Part shown: in pieces, positions 34,215-42,646 of the stretch | Numbering within the stretch: position 1 is the first letter of the stretch | How the letters are laid out: each line of letters opens with the position of its first letter | NCBI RefSeq assembly: GCF_001422325.1 | Contig: NZ_LMMR01000001.1 | Coordinates: forward strand, 249,256 to 313,255 | Source of the DNA: Leifsonia sp. Leaf264 | GTDB lineage: Bacteria; Actinomycetota; Actinomycetes; Actinomycetales; Microbacteriaceae | DNA: 64,000 nt | Direction of reading: 5' to 3' | Notes under the pieces: generated by a model | Told to the model about the DNA's origin: nothing | The model's input: only the letters and a program-made list of their open reading frames with translations | Database searches by the model: none | Position numbers and translations under genes: made by a program

Positions 34215-34910
34215 TCAGGCCGGCGGGAGCAGGTCCGGACGCACCCGCCGCGTGCGTTCGACCCGCTGCTCGTGCCGCCAGCGCTCGATGGCGCCGTGGT
34301 TGCCGCTGAGCAGCACCGGCGGCACGTCGAGTCCGCGCCAGGCCGACGGCTTCGTGTAGCTGGGGTACTCCAGCAGGGAGCCCTCGTGGGACTCCTCGAC
34401 GAGGCTCTCCGGATTGCCGACGACGCCGGGGATGAGTCGGCCGACGGCCTCCACCATGGCCATGACGGCCACCTCGCCGCCGTTCAGGACGTAGTCGCCG
34501 AGGCTGACCAGTTCGACGCGCATCCGTTCGGCGTAGTGGTCGACGACGCGCTGGTCGATGCCCTCGTAGCGACCGCAGGCGAAGATGATGTGCTGCTCGA
34601 CGGCGAGCTCGCGCGCCGTCGCCTGCACGAACGGGGTGCCGGCCGGCGACGGCACTATGAGCAGCGGGTCGGCGGCATCCGTCGATCCCAGGATCGCGTC
34701 GATGGCCTCGCCCCAGGGCTCCGGCTTCATCACCATGCCGGCTCCGCCGCCGTAGGGCGTGTCGTCGACCGTGCGATGCCTGTCGTGGGTGAAGTCGCGC
34801 AGGTCGTGCACGCGCAGGTCGAGCAGTCCGGTGCCGCGGGCCTTGCCCAGCAGCGAGATGTCGAGCACCCCGAAGAAGTCCGGGAAGATCGTGACGATGT
34901 CGACGCGCAT
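34215..34910 (-). CDS. trmD: tRNA (guanine-N1-)-methyltransferase TrmD
   Basis: Methylates G37 of tRNAs, preventing frameshifts. SPOUT (trefoil-knot) fold, 231 residues: [13 protein letters not shown] at the start, [18 protein letters not shown] near 50-67, the knot region [17 protein letters not shown] near 110-126 and [12 protein letters not shown] near 136-147, and the C-terminal [16 protein letters not shown] near 200-215. It belongs to the rpsP-khpA-rimM-trmD group but also has its own leaderless-type -10 box in the 51-base gap after rimM. Confidence 0.96.
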   Translation of the reverse strand: MRVDIVTIFPDFFGVLDISLLGKARGTGLLDLRVHDLRDFTHDRHRTVDDTPYGGGAGMVMKPEPWGEAIDAILGSTDAADPLLIVPSPAGTPFVQATARELAVEQHIIFACGRYEGIDQRVVDHYAERMRVELVSLGDYVLNGGEVAVMAMVEAVGRLIPGVVGNPESLVEESHEGSLLEYPSYTKPSAWRGLDVPPVLLSGNHGAIERWRHEQRVERTRRVRPDLLPPA

Positions 34911-34917
34911 GGGAACG

Positions 34918-34923
34918 AGTCTA
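34918..34923 (-). promoter_or_regulatory. Leaderless-type -10 box of trmD (TAGACT)
   Basis: TAGACT ends seven bases before the trmD ATG, without a ribosome binding site between, pointing to an internal promoter within the rpsP-trmD group. Confidence 0.5.
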
Positions 34924-34961
34924 CGAGCCGAGCGTGTCGCGGCAGGCGCCGACGACGACGG

Positions 34962-35597
34962 TCAGTTCTCGGGTTCGGCGACAGGCGGAGTCACATCGGA
35001 CTCCTCGGCGTCGGCGGCGGCATCCGCTGCCTGCACGTCATCCTCGTCGTCGGGGATCTCCTCGAACAGGCCGATCGGAGGGGTGACGGTGACGACGCCG
35101 GTCGTGAGGTCGACGGACGGGACGATGGCCGACACGAACGGCACCATGACCTCGCCCGATGCCGTCTTCACGATGATGAGGTCCTGTGCGGGCAGGTGGT
35201 CGATGCGGGCGACGAGGCCCACCTTCACGCCGTCGCGGACGACGTCGAGGCCGACGAGCTGGTGGTCGTACCAGGCGTCCTCTTCCCCGGTCAGCTCGGT
35301 CGGGTCTTGGTCGACCCAGAGGATGGCCTTGGCGAGAGCCTCTGCCGCCGTGCGGTCGGGAACGTCCTTGAAGAACCCGACGGGGTGCTGGTTGTACCAG
35401 CGGAGTTCGATGAGCTCGATCGACTTGCCGTGCCACGGCGTTCCGGGCGGCACCTGCAGGCTGAACACGGCGCCCGGAACGAAGCGTCGTTCCGGGGCGT
35501 CCGTGTAGAGCTCGAGCTTGATCGCGCCCTTGAGTCCGTGCGCCTTGAGCAGGCGACCGACTCTCAGTTGCGTGCGCTTCTGCGCGTCGGCGTTCAC
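34962..35597 (-). CDS. rimM: 16S rRNA processing protein RimM
   Basis: Assembly factor for the 30S head that binds S19. The 211 residues show the N-terminal RimM beta-barrel (RVGRLLKAHGLKGAIKLELYTD, near 12-33) and the PRC-barrel (WYDHQLVGLDVVRDGVKVGLVARIDHLPAQDLIIVK, in parts near 107-143), then an acidic Asp/Glu/Ala tail from about 185 not found in short homologues. The GTG overlaps the khpA stop by four bases (GTGA). Confidence 0.94.
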   Translation of the reverse strand: MNADAQKRTQLRVGRLLKAHGLKGAIKLELYTDAPERRFVPGAVFSLQVPPGTPWHGKSIELIELRWYNQHPVGFFKDVPDRTAAEALAKAILWVDQDPTELTGEEDAWYDHQLVGLDVVRDGVKVGLVARIDHLPAQDLIIVKTASGEVMVPFVSAIVPSVDLTTGVVTVTPPIGLFEEIPDDEDDVQAADAAADAEESDVTPPVAEPEN

Positions 35598-35836
35598 CGC
35601 GCCGAGTCGGTGTCGACGACGTCGACGCGTACCCGCCGACCGTCCGCGAGGGCGGTGACGAGGGTACGCACCGCCTTCGCGGTGCGACCGGCACGACCGA
35701 TCACGCGGCCGAGGTCCTCGGGGTTCACGCGAACCTCGAGGATCTCGCCACGCGGGGTGTTCTTGGTGAGCACCTGGACGTCATCAGGGTGATCGACGAT
35801 CCCCTTGACCAGGTGCTCGACGGCGGGAGCGAGCAA
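35594..35836 (-). CDS. khpA: KH-domain RNA-binding protein KhpA
   Basis: An 80-residue single type-II KH domain with the GRAG loop in GRVIGRAGRTAKAVR near 42-56. Partner of KhpB in RNA binding and cell-elongation control in Firmicutes; placed between rpsP and rimM in nearly all Actinobacteria. The start is a TTG, two bases after the rpsP stop. It is accepted because the family begins with the same LAPAVEHLVKGIVDHPDDV stretch and no other start codon fits. Confidence 0.92.
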   Translation of the reverse strand: MLAPAVEHLVKGIVDHPDDVQVLTKNTPRGEILEVRVNPEDLGRVIGRAGRTAKAVRTLVTALADGRRVRVDVVDTDSAR

Positions 35837-35838
35837 GA

Positions 35839-36258
35839 CTAGGCCTGCTCGTCCGTCGCAGCCTCGGCAGCCTCATCGGCGGGAGCCTCGGCCTTGGCGG
35901 CCGGCTTCTCGGCCTTGGGCTTGAGGACCGGCTTCTTCTTCTCGTCGGCGACGAAGGCAGCCTTGGGCTCCTTCACCTTGACGGTGCTCGTGGCGTTCTT
36001 GTCACCCTTGAAGGTGCCCCAGTCGCCGGTGAGCTTGAGGATGGCAGCGACCTGCTCGGTCGGCTGGGCGCCGACGCTGAGCCAGTACTGCGCACGCTCG
36101 GAGTCGACCTCGATGAACGAGGGCTCCTCGGTGGGGTGGTACTTGCCGATCTCCTCGATCACGCGACCGTCGCGCTTGGTGCGCGAGTCGGCGACGACGA
36201 TGCGGTAGTAGGGTGCGCGGATCTTTCCGAGGCGCTTGAGACGAATCTTGACAGCCAC
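35839..36258 (-). CDS. rpsP: 30S ribosomal protein S16 with C-terminal extension
   Basis: Ribosomal protein S16; the conserved domain covers residues 1-85 ([23 protein letters not shown] in two parts near 4-26, [16 protein letters not shown] near 31). The last 50 residues are an Ala/Lys/Glu-rich tail, usual in Actinobacteria. GGAG five bases upstream supports the GTG start. It heads the rpsP-khpA-rimM group. The 175 bases upstream (36259-36433) are non-coding; they hold a weak CCCGG/CCGGG inverted repeat after arsR but no promoter I can name with confidence. Confidence 0.96.
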   Translation of the reverse strand: MAVKIRLKRLGKIRAPYYRIVVADSRTKRDGRVIEEIGKYHPTEEPSFIEVDSERAQYWLSVGAQPTEQVAAILKLTGDWGTFKGDKNATSTVKVKEPKAAFVADEKKKPVLKPKAEKPAAKAEAPADEAAEAATDEQA

Positions 36259-36433
36259 AATTCTCCTGTGTGTTCTATGAGGTTGGGCGAACTGACAGCC
36301 GTGAGCGTGGGGTGCACACTCGGCAAAGGTTCAAGGGGAGTTCCACAGGCCTGATTAGAGGGTCGGGCGGAAAGGGAACTCGACTGACCATTCTTGCAGA
36401 TTCCCGGCGTAACGGGTAATCGTCCCGGGATGC

Positions 36434-37132
36434 TCAGCGGATCGACAGGCCGAGCTGGCGCTGGAGGGCCGTACTTCCGGCATCCGTCACCCGGATCGCG
36501 CGTCCGTCTGCACGGCGGATCCAGTCGCGCTCGAGGAAGGCGGCCGCGATGGCAGCCCCCACTCCCCCGGCCAGGTGCGATCGACGCTCGGTCCAGTCGA
36601 GGCAGAGGCGCATGACGGGTCGACTGGACCGACGGATGCCGCCCACGTCGATGCCGAGAGCTTCCAGCCAGTCGGCGCCGAGGGCCGTCAGGGCGATGCC
36701 GTCGGCGCGGCTGACGTAGTCGCGATGGTCGAGCGCATCGAGGAGGTCGACCCCGAGCCGACCGGCGAGGTGGTCGTAGCAGGTACGCGCAGCGGCGAGG
36801 CCGGCTGATGCCCGGACGGCTGCGTACGAGTCTGGTGGTGCAGCGTTCGGTGCAGCGTTCGGTGCGCCGGCGGCGAGCACCTCCACCAGGAGGGCGGCAT
36901 CCGGTCCCGCCAGTCGCACGTAGCGGTGGCGCCCCTGGCGCTCCTCGGCGAGCAGCCCGCCGCGCACCAGCCTGTCGAGGTGCTCGCTCGCCGTCGACGC
37001 GCTCACACCGGCCGCCCGCGCCAGCTCGCCCGCGGTCCACGCGCGACCGTCGAGCAGGGCGAGACAGAACGCCGCACGAGTGGGATCGCCGAGGAGTGCG
37101 GCACGCGCGGCGACATCATCGGCCGCGGTCAT
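36434..37132 (-). CDS. ArsR-type winged-helix regulator
   Basis: A 232-residue transcription factor. The winged helix-turn-helix lies at residues 8-75 (LLGDPTRAAFCLALLDG, AGELARAAGVSASTASEHLDRL, then the wing EERQGRHRYVRL). The C-terminal half resembles the extra domain of metabolite-type ArsR proteins, with a single CLDW motif near 183 in place of paired metal-binding cysteines. A 12-base tandem duplication at 36841-36864 makes the repeated AAPN linker near residues 90-98. The ATG overlaps the stop of the EamA exporter by four bases, so it probably regulates that exporter and itself. Confidence 0.87.
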   Translation of the reverse strand: MTAADDVAARAALLGDPTRAAFCLALLDGRAWTAGELARAAGVSASTASEHLDRLVRGGLLAEERQGRHRYVRLAGPDAALLVEVLAAGAPNAAPNAAPPDSYAAVRASAGLAAARTCYDHLAGRLGVDLLDALDHRDYVSRADGIALTALGADWLEALGIDVGGIRRSSRPVMRLCLDWTERRSHLAGGVGAAIAAAFLERDWIRRADGRAIRVTDAGSTALQRQLGLSIR

Positions 37133-38046
37133 GAGGGCACCGCGGTCTTCCGTCGGCTGGTGATCCTGGAGAGGGCGACCCCGATGAGGCAGACGACACC
37201 TCCGACCACCTGGAGCGGCGCGGGCACCTCACCAAGGAACCACCAGGCGATCAGGATCGTGAGCGGCGGAACGATGTAGGTCGTCACGCCGAGGCGTCCG
37301 GCGGGCATCCGACTCAGGGCGTAGGCCCACGTGGTGAAGGCGAGAGCCGTCGGCACGGCGCCGAGGTAGACGACTCCCCATGTGGACGATGACGGTGCTC
37401 GCTGGACCTCGTCGATCAGCTGCCGTACGAAGGGCAGGCAGACGACCGCGCCGACGGTGCAGGCGATCCAGGTGACCTGCAGTGCCGGGAGCCTGCGCAG
37501 CACGACCTTCTGCAGGATCACTCCGATCGCGTAGCTGATGGCAGCGATGAGGCACAGCGCGACTCCCCAGCCGCTGCCGATCGCCACCCCGGAGCTTCCG
37601 ATCGAGATGAGGACGACCCCGACGAGCGAGACGACCGCACCGCCGATGAGCCACGGCGGGATCCCCTCACGCAGGAGCGTGTCGGCGAGCACGGCGATGA
37701 GGATGGGCCCCACGTTCACCAGCATCGCGGTGGTGCCGGCGTCGAGCTCGAGTTCCGCTGCGTTGAGGGCGATGTTGTAGACGGCGAACCACGCGACGCC
37801 GCAGCCGATGAGGAGCAGCCAGTCCCGACCCGACGGGCGCACCCAGGCCCGTCGCAACAGCAGGACCGCGCCGAGGATGACCGACCCGATGAGCAGCCGG
37901 CCTAGGGTGAGGGCGCCCGGCGAGAAGTGTGGAACGACGGCACGGATCACGACGAAGGCCGAGGCCCACGCCAGCACCGTGCCCGCGATCGCGGAGAGGA
38001 TGAGCGCCGGAATCCGGCCGACGGATGCTGGGCTGCTGCTGGACAT
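37129..38046 (-). CDS. EamA/DMT-family exporter
   Basis: Integral membrane transporter of 305 residues with ten membrane segments made of two EamA repeats (about 10-140 and 150-285). Family hallmarks seen are WASAFVVIRA near 21, FSPGALTLGRLLIG near 35-48, NVGPILIAVLAD near 103 and LGAVPTALAFTTWAYAL near 224-240. Members export amino acids, purines or drugs; the substrate is unknown. Translationally coupled to the downstream ArsR-type regulator. ATG 38046 is set by a TACGCT box six bases upstream. Confidence 0.9.
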   Translation of the reverse strand: MSSSSPASVGRIPALILSAIAGTVLAWASAFVVIRAVVPHFSPGALTLGRLLIGSVILGAVLLLRRAWVRPSGRDWLLLIGCGVAWFAVYNIALNAAELELDAGTTAMLVNVGPILIAVLADTLLREGIPPWLIGGAVVSLVGVVLISIGSSGVAIGSGWGVALCLIAAISYAIGVILQKVVLRRLPALQVTWIACTVGAVVCLPFVRQLIDEVQRAPSSSTWGVVYLGAVPTALAFTTWAYALSRMPAGRLGVTTYIVPPLTILIAWWFLGEVPAPLQVVGGVVCLIGVALSRITSRRKTAVPS

Positions 38047-38052
38047 GATTCG

Positions 38053-38058
38053 AGCGTA
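38053..38058 (-). promoter_or_regulatory. Leaderless-type -10 box (TACGCT) of the EamA-arsR operon
   Basis: TACGCT ends six bases before the ATG at 38046. An ArsR-type repressor would be expected to bind over or just upstream of it; I see no clear dyad there. Confidence 0.5.
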
Positions 38059-38177
38059 GGCCTCCGACCGTTCGGCGCCGGCCGAAGTGTCACTGGCCCG
38101 TCGGCCGCGTGGAACTGGGAGGATGGCCATCAGGCGGCTCACCACACAGGTCGGCCCGAAGAGAGAACGGCTGACGC

Positions 38178-39320
38178 GTGCACATCAGTTTCGCCCGATC
38201 GGAACGCTCGACAGTCGGCATCGAGTGGGAGCTCGCTCTCGTCGACAGCACGAGCGGCGAACTCACCGGCGTGGCGCCCGAGGTGCTGGAGGCCGTGCGT
38301 CCCGAGGGCGAGGAGCATCATCCGCACATCACGACGGAGTTGCTGCTCAACACCGTCGAGATCGTGTCGGGCGTGCACGACACCATCGGCGGTGCCGTGA
38401 CCCAGATGGGCGAGCTCGTCGATGAGGTGCGGGCCGCCGCCGAGCCCTTCGGTGCCGATCTCATGTGCGCTGGATCGCATCCGTTCAGCCAGTGGTACGA
38501 CCAGCAGGTGACGGACAAGGAGCGCTACCACCGCCTCATCGACCGCACGCAGTACTGGGGTCGCAACATGATGATCTGGGGCGTGCACGTGCACGTCGGC
38601 ATCGAATCGCGCGACAAGGCCATCCCCATCCTCGGCGCCCTGCTCAGCTACATCCCGCACCTGCAGGCGCTCTCGGCGTCGAGCCCGTTCTGGGCCGGCG
38701 TCGACACGGGCTACGCCTCGAACCGCGCGCTCATGTTCCAGCAGTTGCCCACGGCCGGGCTGCCCTGGCAGTTCGAGGACTGGGCGGCCTACGAGCGGTT
38801 CGTCGACGACATGGTCGTCACCGGCGTCATCGACGACGACAGCGAGGTGCGCACAGACATCCGCCCCTCTCCGAAATGGGGAACCCTCGAGACCCGCGCC
38901 TGCGACGGGGTGCCGACCACCCTCGAGCTCGGTGCGCTGGCGGCGCTCATCCAGTGCCTGGTGGAGTGGATGAGCGAGCGGCTCGACAACGGCGAGACCC
39001 TGGCCTGGCTGCAGCCCTGGTACACCCGCGAGAACAAGTGGCGTGCGGCGCGTTACGGGCTCGACGCCGAGATCATCCTCGACGCGTCGGGACGGGAGCG
39101 CCTCGTGACGGACGACCTGCGCGAGCTCGTCGAGGCCCTCCAGCCCATCGCCGATCGTCTGGACTGCGCGCGCGAACTGGCGCAGGTGATCGAGGTCCTC
39201 GATGCCGGCGGCAGCTACCAACGCCAGTTGGCCGTCGCCAAGGCGTCCGACGGCGACCTCACCAAGGTCGTCGAGCACCTGGTGCGCGAGATGCGCGCCG
39301 GTCGACCGCTTCCGGTCTGA
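38178..39320 (+). CDS. Glutamate-cysteine ligase type 2 (YbdK/EgtA-like carboxylate-amine ligase)
   Basis: ATP-dependent carboxylate-amine ligase of the GCS2 family, 380 residues. VGIEWELALVD near 12-22 and HPHITTELLLNTVEIVSG near 47-65 supply the acidic metal-binding residues; GAHPF-like GSHPFSQWYD near 98-107, MIWGVHVHVG near 131-140 and the substrate loop RPSPKWGTLETRACD near 228-242 complete the family pattern. YbdK-type enzymes have weak gamma-glutamylcysteine synthetase activity and unclear natural substrates; no other ergothioneine or mycothiol genes are nearby. GTG start without a clear binding site. The stop is six bases from the convergent PPK2 stop. Confidence 0.88.
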   Translation: MHISFARSERSTVGIEWELALVDSTSGELTGVAPEVLEAVRPEGEEHHPHITTELLLNTVEIVSGVHDTIGGAVTQMGELVDEVRAAAEPFGADLMCAGSHPFSQWYDQQVTDKERYHRLIDRTQYWGRNMMIWGVHVHVGIESRDKAIPILGALLSYIPHLQALSASSPFWAGVDTGYASNRALMFQQLPTAGLPWQFEDWAAYERFVDDMVVTGVIDDDSEVRTDIRPSPKWGTLETRACDGVPTTLELGALAALIQCLVEWMSERLDNGETLAWLQPWYTRENKWRAARYGLDAEIILDASGRERLVTDDLRELVEALQPIADRLDCARELAQVIEVLDAGGSYQRQLAVAKASDGDLTKVVEHLVREMRAGRPLPV

Positions 39321-39326
39321 GCGGCG

Positions 39327-40208
39327 TCAGCCGGCCTCGGGCGGGGAGATCGGGGTCTCCCCTTCGTCGTAGACGACCGACGGACTGCCGATGACGAGCG
39401 GATCGGGCACTCCGACGACAGTGCGGTCCTTGCCCGGATACTCGAAGCGCGAGAGCACCCAGCGCATGGCCTCGATGCGGGCACGCTTCTTGTCATTGGA
39501 CTTCACGACGATCCACGGCGCGTGCGGGGTGTCCGTCGCCGCGAACATGGCCTCCTTCGCCGCCGAGTAGTCGTCCCACTTGTCGAGGCTCGCGAGGTCG
39601 GTCGGCGAGAGCTTCCACTGCTTGACGGCGTCATCTCCGCGCGAGGCGAAGCGCACGCGCTGTTCGGCGCGGCCGACCGAGAACCAGAACTTCACGATGA
39701 CGACTCCGCTGCGCACGAGCATCTGCTCGAGCTCGGGAGCCGAGCGGATGAACTCGTCGTATTCGGCGGGCGTGCAGTAGCCCATCACGTGCTCGACGCC
39801 GGCGCGGTTGTACCAGGAGCGGTCGAACAGCACGATCTCGCCCCCTGTCGGGAGGTGCTCGACGTAGCGCTGGAAGTACCATTGGCGACGCTCGCGTTCC
39901 GTCGGCACCGCCAAGGCGACGACGCGGGCTCCGCGCGGGTTCAGATGCTCGGTGAACCGCTTGATCGCACCGCCCTTGCCGGCCGCGTCCCGCCCCTCGA
40001 AGACGATGACGATCTTCTGCTCGGAGTCCTTGACCCAGGCCTGCAGCTTGAGCAGCTCGATCTGCAGGTGTCTCTTCTGCTTCTCGTAGGCCTTCCGCGT
40101 CATCTTCTCGGTGTACGGGTAGCCGTGCTGCCACGCGGCGTCGGTCACGCCGTCGGCAGCGGCATCCGTCGTTCCCGCGATGCCCCGGGCGGTCTCGCTC
40201 GTCGTCAT
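39327..40208 (-). CDS. ppk2: Polyphosphate kinase 2
   Basis: PPK2-family enzyme (293 residues) that moves phosphate between polyphosphate and nucleoside diphosphates or monophosphates. Walker A is FEGRDAAGKGGAIKRFTEHL near 70-89, Walker B ILFDRSWYN-like VLFDRSWYNRAGVEHVMG near 128-145, and the lid module KFWFSVGRAEQRVRFASR lies near 175-195. Single-domain length and motif spacing fit class I PPK2 (ADP to ATP or GDP to GTP). A TAGCAT -10 box lies six bases before the ATG, so it is probably transcribed alone. Confidence 0.93.
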   Translation of the reverse strand: MTTSETARGIAGTTDAAADGVTDAAWQHGYPYTEKMTRKAYEKQKRHLQIELLKLQAWVKDSEQKIVIVFEGRDAAGKGGAIKRFTEHLNPRGARVVALAVPTERERRQWYFQRYVEHLPTGGEIVLFDRSWYNRAGVEHVMGYCTPAEYDEFIRSAPELEQMLVRSGVVIVKFWFSVGRAEQRVRFASRGDDAVKQWKLSPTDLASLDKWDDYSAAKEAMFAATDTPHAPWIVVKSNDKKRARIEAMRWVLSRFEYPGKDRTVVGVPDPLVIGSPSVVYDEGETPISPPEAG

Positions 40209-40214
40209 CAGCTC

Positions 40215-40220
40215 ATGCTA
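40215..40220 (-). promoter_or_regulatory. Leaderless-type -10 box of ppk2 (TAGCAT)
   Basis: TAGCAT ends six bases before the ATG at 40208; it lies in the 25-base gap after the beta-glucosidase stop. Confidence 0.5.
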
Positions 40221-40233
40221 CAGAGGCGGTACC

Positions 40234-41682
40234 TCAGTAGGCCGCCGGTGTCTCGGGCAGGCTGCGGGTGCGGATGAGCTCCGAGTACCACTTCGCGGAG
40301 TCCTTCGGCAGGCGCTCGAGAGTGTCGTAGTCGACGCGCACGATGCCGAAACGCTTGGAGTAGCCGTAGCCCCATTCGAAGTTGTCCATGAGCGACCACA
40401 CCTGGTAGCCGCGCAGGTCGACGCCGCGCTGCATGGCGCGGTGCGCCGCCGTGAAGTGCCGGCGCAGATAATCGGTGCGGTCGATGTCGTGGACCGCGGG
40501 GCCGTCGGCCTCCTGGGTCACGACGTCGTCGAAGGCGGCACCGTTCTCGGTGACCATGAGCGGCAGGGCGGGGAACTCGTCGTGCAGCGAGACCAGCAGC
40601 TCCTCGAGTCCCGACGGGTCGATGTTCCACCCCATCTCGGTGTACGGGCCGGGCTGGGCGAGGAACTCGACGTCGCGCGATCCGGGCCAGGGCGAACCGC
40701 CCATGTCCTTGTGGCCGTCGGCGTTCACCCGCTCGCTCACGCCGTCCCACATCTGCACCGTCACGGTGGAGTAGTAGTTGACGCCCAGCACCGAGATCGG
40801 CTGCTTGATGATGGCGGCGTCGCCGTCCTGCACAAAGGACCAGTCGGTGACGTCCGTGGTGTCCTCGATGACGTCGGCCGGGTACTCACCGTGCAGCATC
40901 GGACCGAGGAAGACCCTGTTGGCGAGGCCGTCGATCCGGCGGGCTGCCTCGGCTCCGGTCTCGCCGACAGGACGGATGACGTGCAGGTTCAGCGTGACCG
41001 AGAAGCCGGGGTCGTTGGTCACGACCTCCTGCAGTGCACTGATGGCGAGGCCGTGGGCCAGGTTCAGGTGGTGGACAGCAGCGAGGGCCGCGGCGCCGTC
41101 CATGACGCCGGGAGCGTGTGCTCCGGACCCATACCCGAGGTAGGCCGAGCACCACGGCTCGTTCAGCGTCGTCCACACCTCGACGCGGTCGCCGAGACGC
41201 TCGCCCATGATGCGGGCGTAGTCGGCGAAGGCGTAGGCGGTGGCGCGGTTCGTCCAGCCCCCCTCGTCCTCGAGGGCCTGCGGCAGGTCCCAGTGATAGA
41301 GAGTCGCGATGGGACGGATGCCGCGGCTGATCAGGCCGTCGACGAGACGCTCGTAGAACGCCAGGCCGGCCTCGTTCGCCTCGCCGCGCCCTGTCGGCTG
41401 GATGCGCGGCCACGCGATCGAGAAGCGGTACGCCTCCAGCCCGAGGTCCCTCATGAGGTCGAGATCCTCGTCGAGGCGGTGGTAGTGGTCATCGGCCACG
41501 TCTCCGGTGTCGCCGTTCCAGACCTTGCCCGGGGTGTGGCTGAAGGCGTCCCAGATCGACGGGCCTCGGCCGTCCTCGGTCGCAGCGCCCTCGATCTGGT
41601 ACGAGGCCGTCGCGGAGCCGAACAGGAAGTCGGCTGGGAAGTCGAGGCCGGAGTCGCGGTAGTCCGCATTGCCCGTGGTCAT
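40234..41682 (-). CDS. GH1 beta-glucosidase
   Basis: Family 1 glycoside hydrolase of 482 residues, cytoplasmic (no signal peptide), cleaving beta-glucosides such as cellobiose. [15 protein letters not shown] near 18-32 is the family N-terminal signature. The acid Glu is in [10 protein letters not shown] near 172 and the nucleophile Glu in [11 protein letters not shown] near 380. [22 protein letters not shown] near 425-446 supplies sugar-binding residues. ATG 41682 is preferred over the GTG at 41691, which would sit directly against the AGAAGAAAG binding site. A perfect 18-base palindrome 60 bases upstream suggests regulation. No sugar transporter adjoins it. Confidence 0.93.
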   Translation of the reverse strand: MTTGNADYRDSGLDFPADFLFGSATASYQIEGAATEDGRGPSIWDAFSHTPGKVWNGDTGDVADDHYHRLDEDLDLMRDLGLEAYRFSIAWPRIQPTGRGEANEAGLAFYERLVDGLISRGIRPIATLYHWDLPQALEDEGGWTNRATAYAFADYARIMGERLGDRVEVWTTLNEPWCSAYLGYGSGAHAPGVMDGAAALAAVHHLNLAHGLAISALQEVVTNDPGFSVTLNLHVIRPVGETGAEAARRIDGLANRVFLGPMLHGEYPADVIEDTTDVTDWSFVQDGDAAIIKQPISVLGVNYYSTVTVQMWDGVSERVNADGHKDMGGSPWPGSRDVEFLAQPGPYTEMGWNIDPSGLEELLVSLHDEFPALPLMVTENGAAFDDVVTQEADGPAVHDIDRTDYLRRHFTAAHRAMQRGVDLRGYQVWSLMDNFEWGYGYSKRFGIVRVDYDTLERLPKDSAKWYSELIRTRSLPETPAAY

Positions 41683-41741
41683 GGCTGTCACTTTCTTCTC
41701 GCACGACGCACGACGCCGTGATGTCTACACACTCTACGAAA

Positions 41742-41759
41742 GCTTACAGAGCTGTAAGC
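41742..41759. promoter_or_regulatory. Perfect palindrome upstream of the beta-glucosidase gene (operator-like)
   Basis: GCTTACAG-AG-CTGTAAGC is an exact 18-base palindrome apart from its two central bases, unusually AT-rich for the window and 60 bases before the ATG. On the minus strand TAGAGT (41731-41736) just downstream could be the -10 box, so the palindrome would cover the -35 region. The symmetric form suits a dimeric repressor (TetR- or LacI-like in style), though the site does not match the GC-centred LacI consensus. A weak hairpin terminator for the LLM gene is the alternative. Confidence 0.5.
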
Positions 41760-41789
41760 GAATGTTGTTCGGGTTTCGGGGATCGCGCG

Positions 41790-42581
41790 TCAGGCGTTCT
41801 TCGCGTCACGCCAGGCGAGCCAGCGGCGCACGGGCTCGATGTCGTAGTCGGGTCCGCTGATGCCGTGAGTGAAGAGTCGTGCTCCCAGGCCGTAGAGGGC
41901 CTCGACGTCGGCGTCGCTCTGGCGGCGAAGTTCGATGGAGACCTCGATCTCCTTCGGGTCCCGACCCACGGCGGCGCAGTGCTCGTCGAGGACGCCGAGC
42001 TTGTGCTCGAGGGTCGCCGGATCGGAGAAGCTGTGCCAGATGTCGGCGTGCTTCGCGACGATACGGAGGGTCTTCCTCTCTCCCCCGCCGCCGATGAGGA
42101 CCGGGATGTCGCGGACCGGAGGCGGGTTGAGCTTGGTCCAACGCTCCTCGATGCGCGGAAGCGCCTCGCCCAGGGCACGGATGCGGGTACCCGGAGTGCC
42201 GAACTCGTAGCCGTACTCGTCGTAGTCGCGCTCGAACCACCCGGCGCCGGTGCCGAAGATGAAACGGCCGTCGCTGATGTTGTCGATGGTGCGGGCCATG
42301 TCGGCCTGCAGGTCGGCATTGCGATAGCTGTTGCAGTTGACCAGAGCGCCGATCTCGACGCGACTGGTCTGCTCCGCCCAGGCTGCGAGCATGGTCCACG
42401 ACTCGTAGTGCTCGCCATCGGCCGGGCCGTTCAACGGGTAGAAGTGATCCCAGTTGAACAGGATGTCGACCCCGAGGTCTTCCAGCTCCGAGACGGTGTC
42501 ACGGATCTTCGCGTAGTGGGCGTGCTGTGGCTGCACCTGTACCCCGATGCGCACGGAGCGGTCTCTGGCATCTGTCGTCAT
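41790..42581 (-). CDS. LLM-class (F420-dependent type) oxidoreductase
   Basis: Luciferase-like TIM-barrel flavoenzyme of 263 residues. IGVQVQPQHAHYAKIRDTV near 12-30 is the typical first strand and helix, DILFNWDHFYPLNG near 38-51 and TSRVEIGALVNCNSYRNADLQADMARTID (in parts near 72-100) fit LLM proteins that use deazaflavin F420, and FGTGAGWFERDYDEYG near 110-125 is a classic signature. IPVLIGGGGERKTLRIVAKHADIWH lies near 155-180. The substrate is unknown. A TAGGCT -10 box lies six bases before the ATG. Confidence 0.88.
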   Translation of the reverse strand: MTTDARDRSVRIGVQVQPQHAHYAKIRDTVSELEDLGVDILFNWDHFYPLNGPADGEHYESWTMLAAWAEQTSRVEIGALVNCNSYRNADLQADMARTIDNISDGRFIFGTGAGWFERDYDEYGYEFGTPGTRIRALGEALPRIEERWTKLNPPPVRDIPVLIGGGGERKTLRIVAKHADIWHSFSDPATLEHKLGVLDEHCAAVGRDPKEIEVSIELRRQSDADVEALYGLGARLFTHGISGPDYDIEPVRRWLAWRDAKNA

Positions 42582-42587
42582 GACACC

Positions 42588-42593
42588 AGCCTA
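42588..42593 (-). promoter_or_regulatory. Leaderless-type -10 box of the LLM gene (TAGGCT)
   Basis: TAGGCT ends six bases before the ATG at 42581, with no ribosome binding site between them. Confidence 0.5.
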
Positions 42594-42646
42594 TGGGGCG
42601 GTGCGCGCACGATGAGGTCCGGGCGAAGGGGCCCGGCCCTGCGCGA

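Noticed and set aside
36259-36433. Promoter or riboswitch in the gap before rpsP
   Set aside because: Only weak hexamers (TCTAAT-like) and a short CCCGG/CCGGG inverted repeat are visible; no known riboswitch features.
41742-41759. Palindrome upstream of beta-glucosidase as a simple terminator of the LLM gene
   Set aside because: The two-base centre gives a poor hairpin loop and no clear T-run follows; an operator is the better reading, though not proven.
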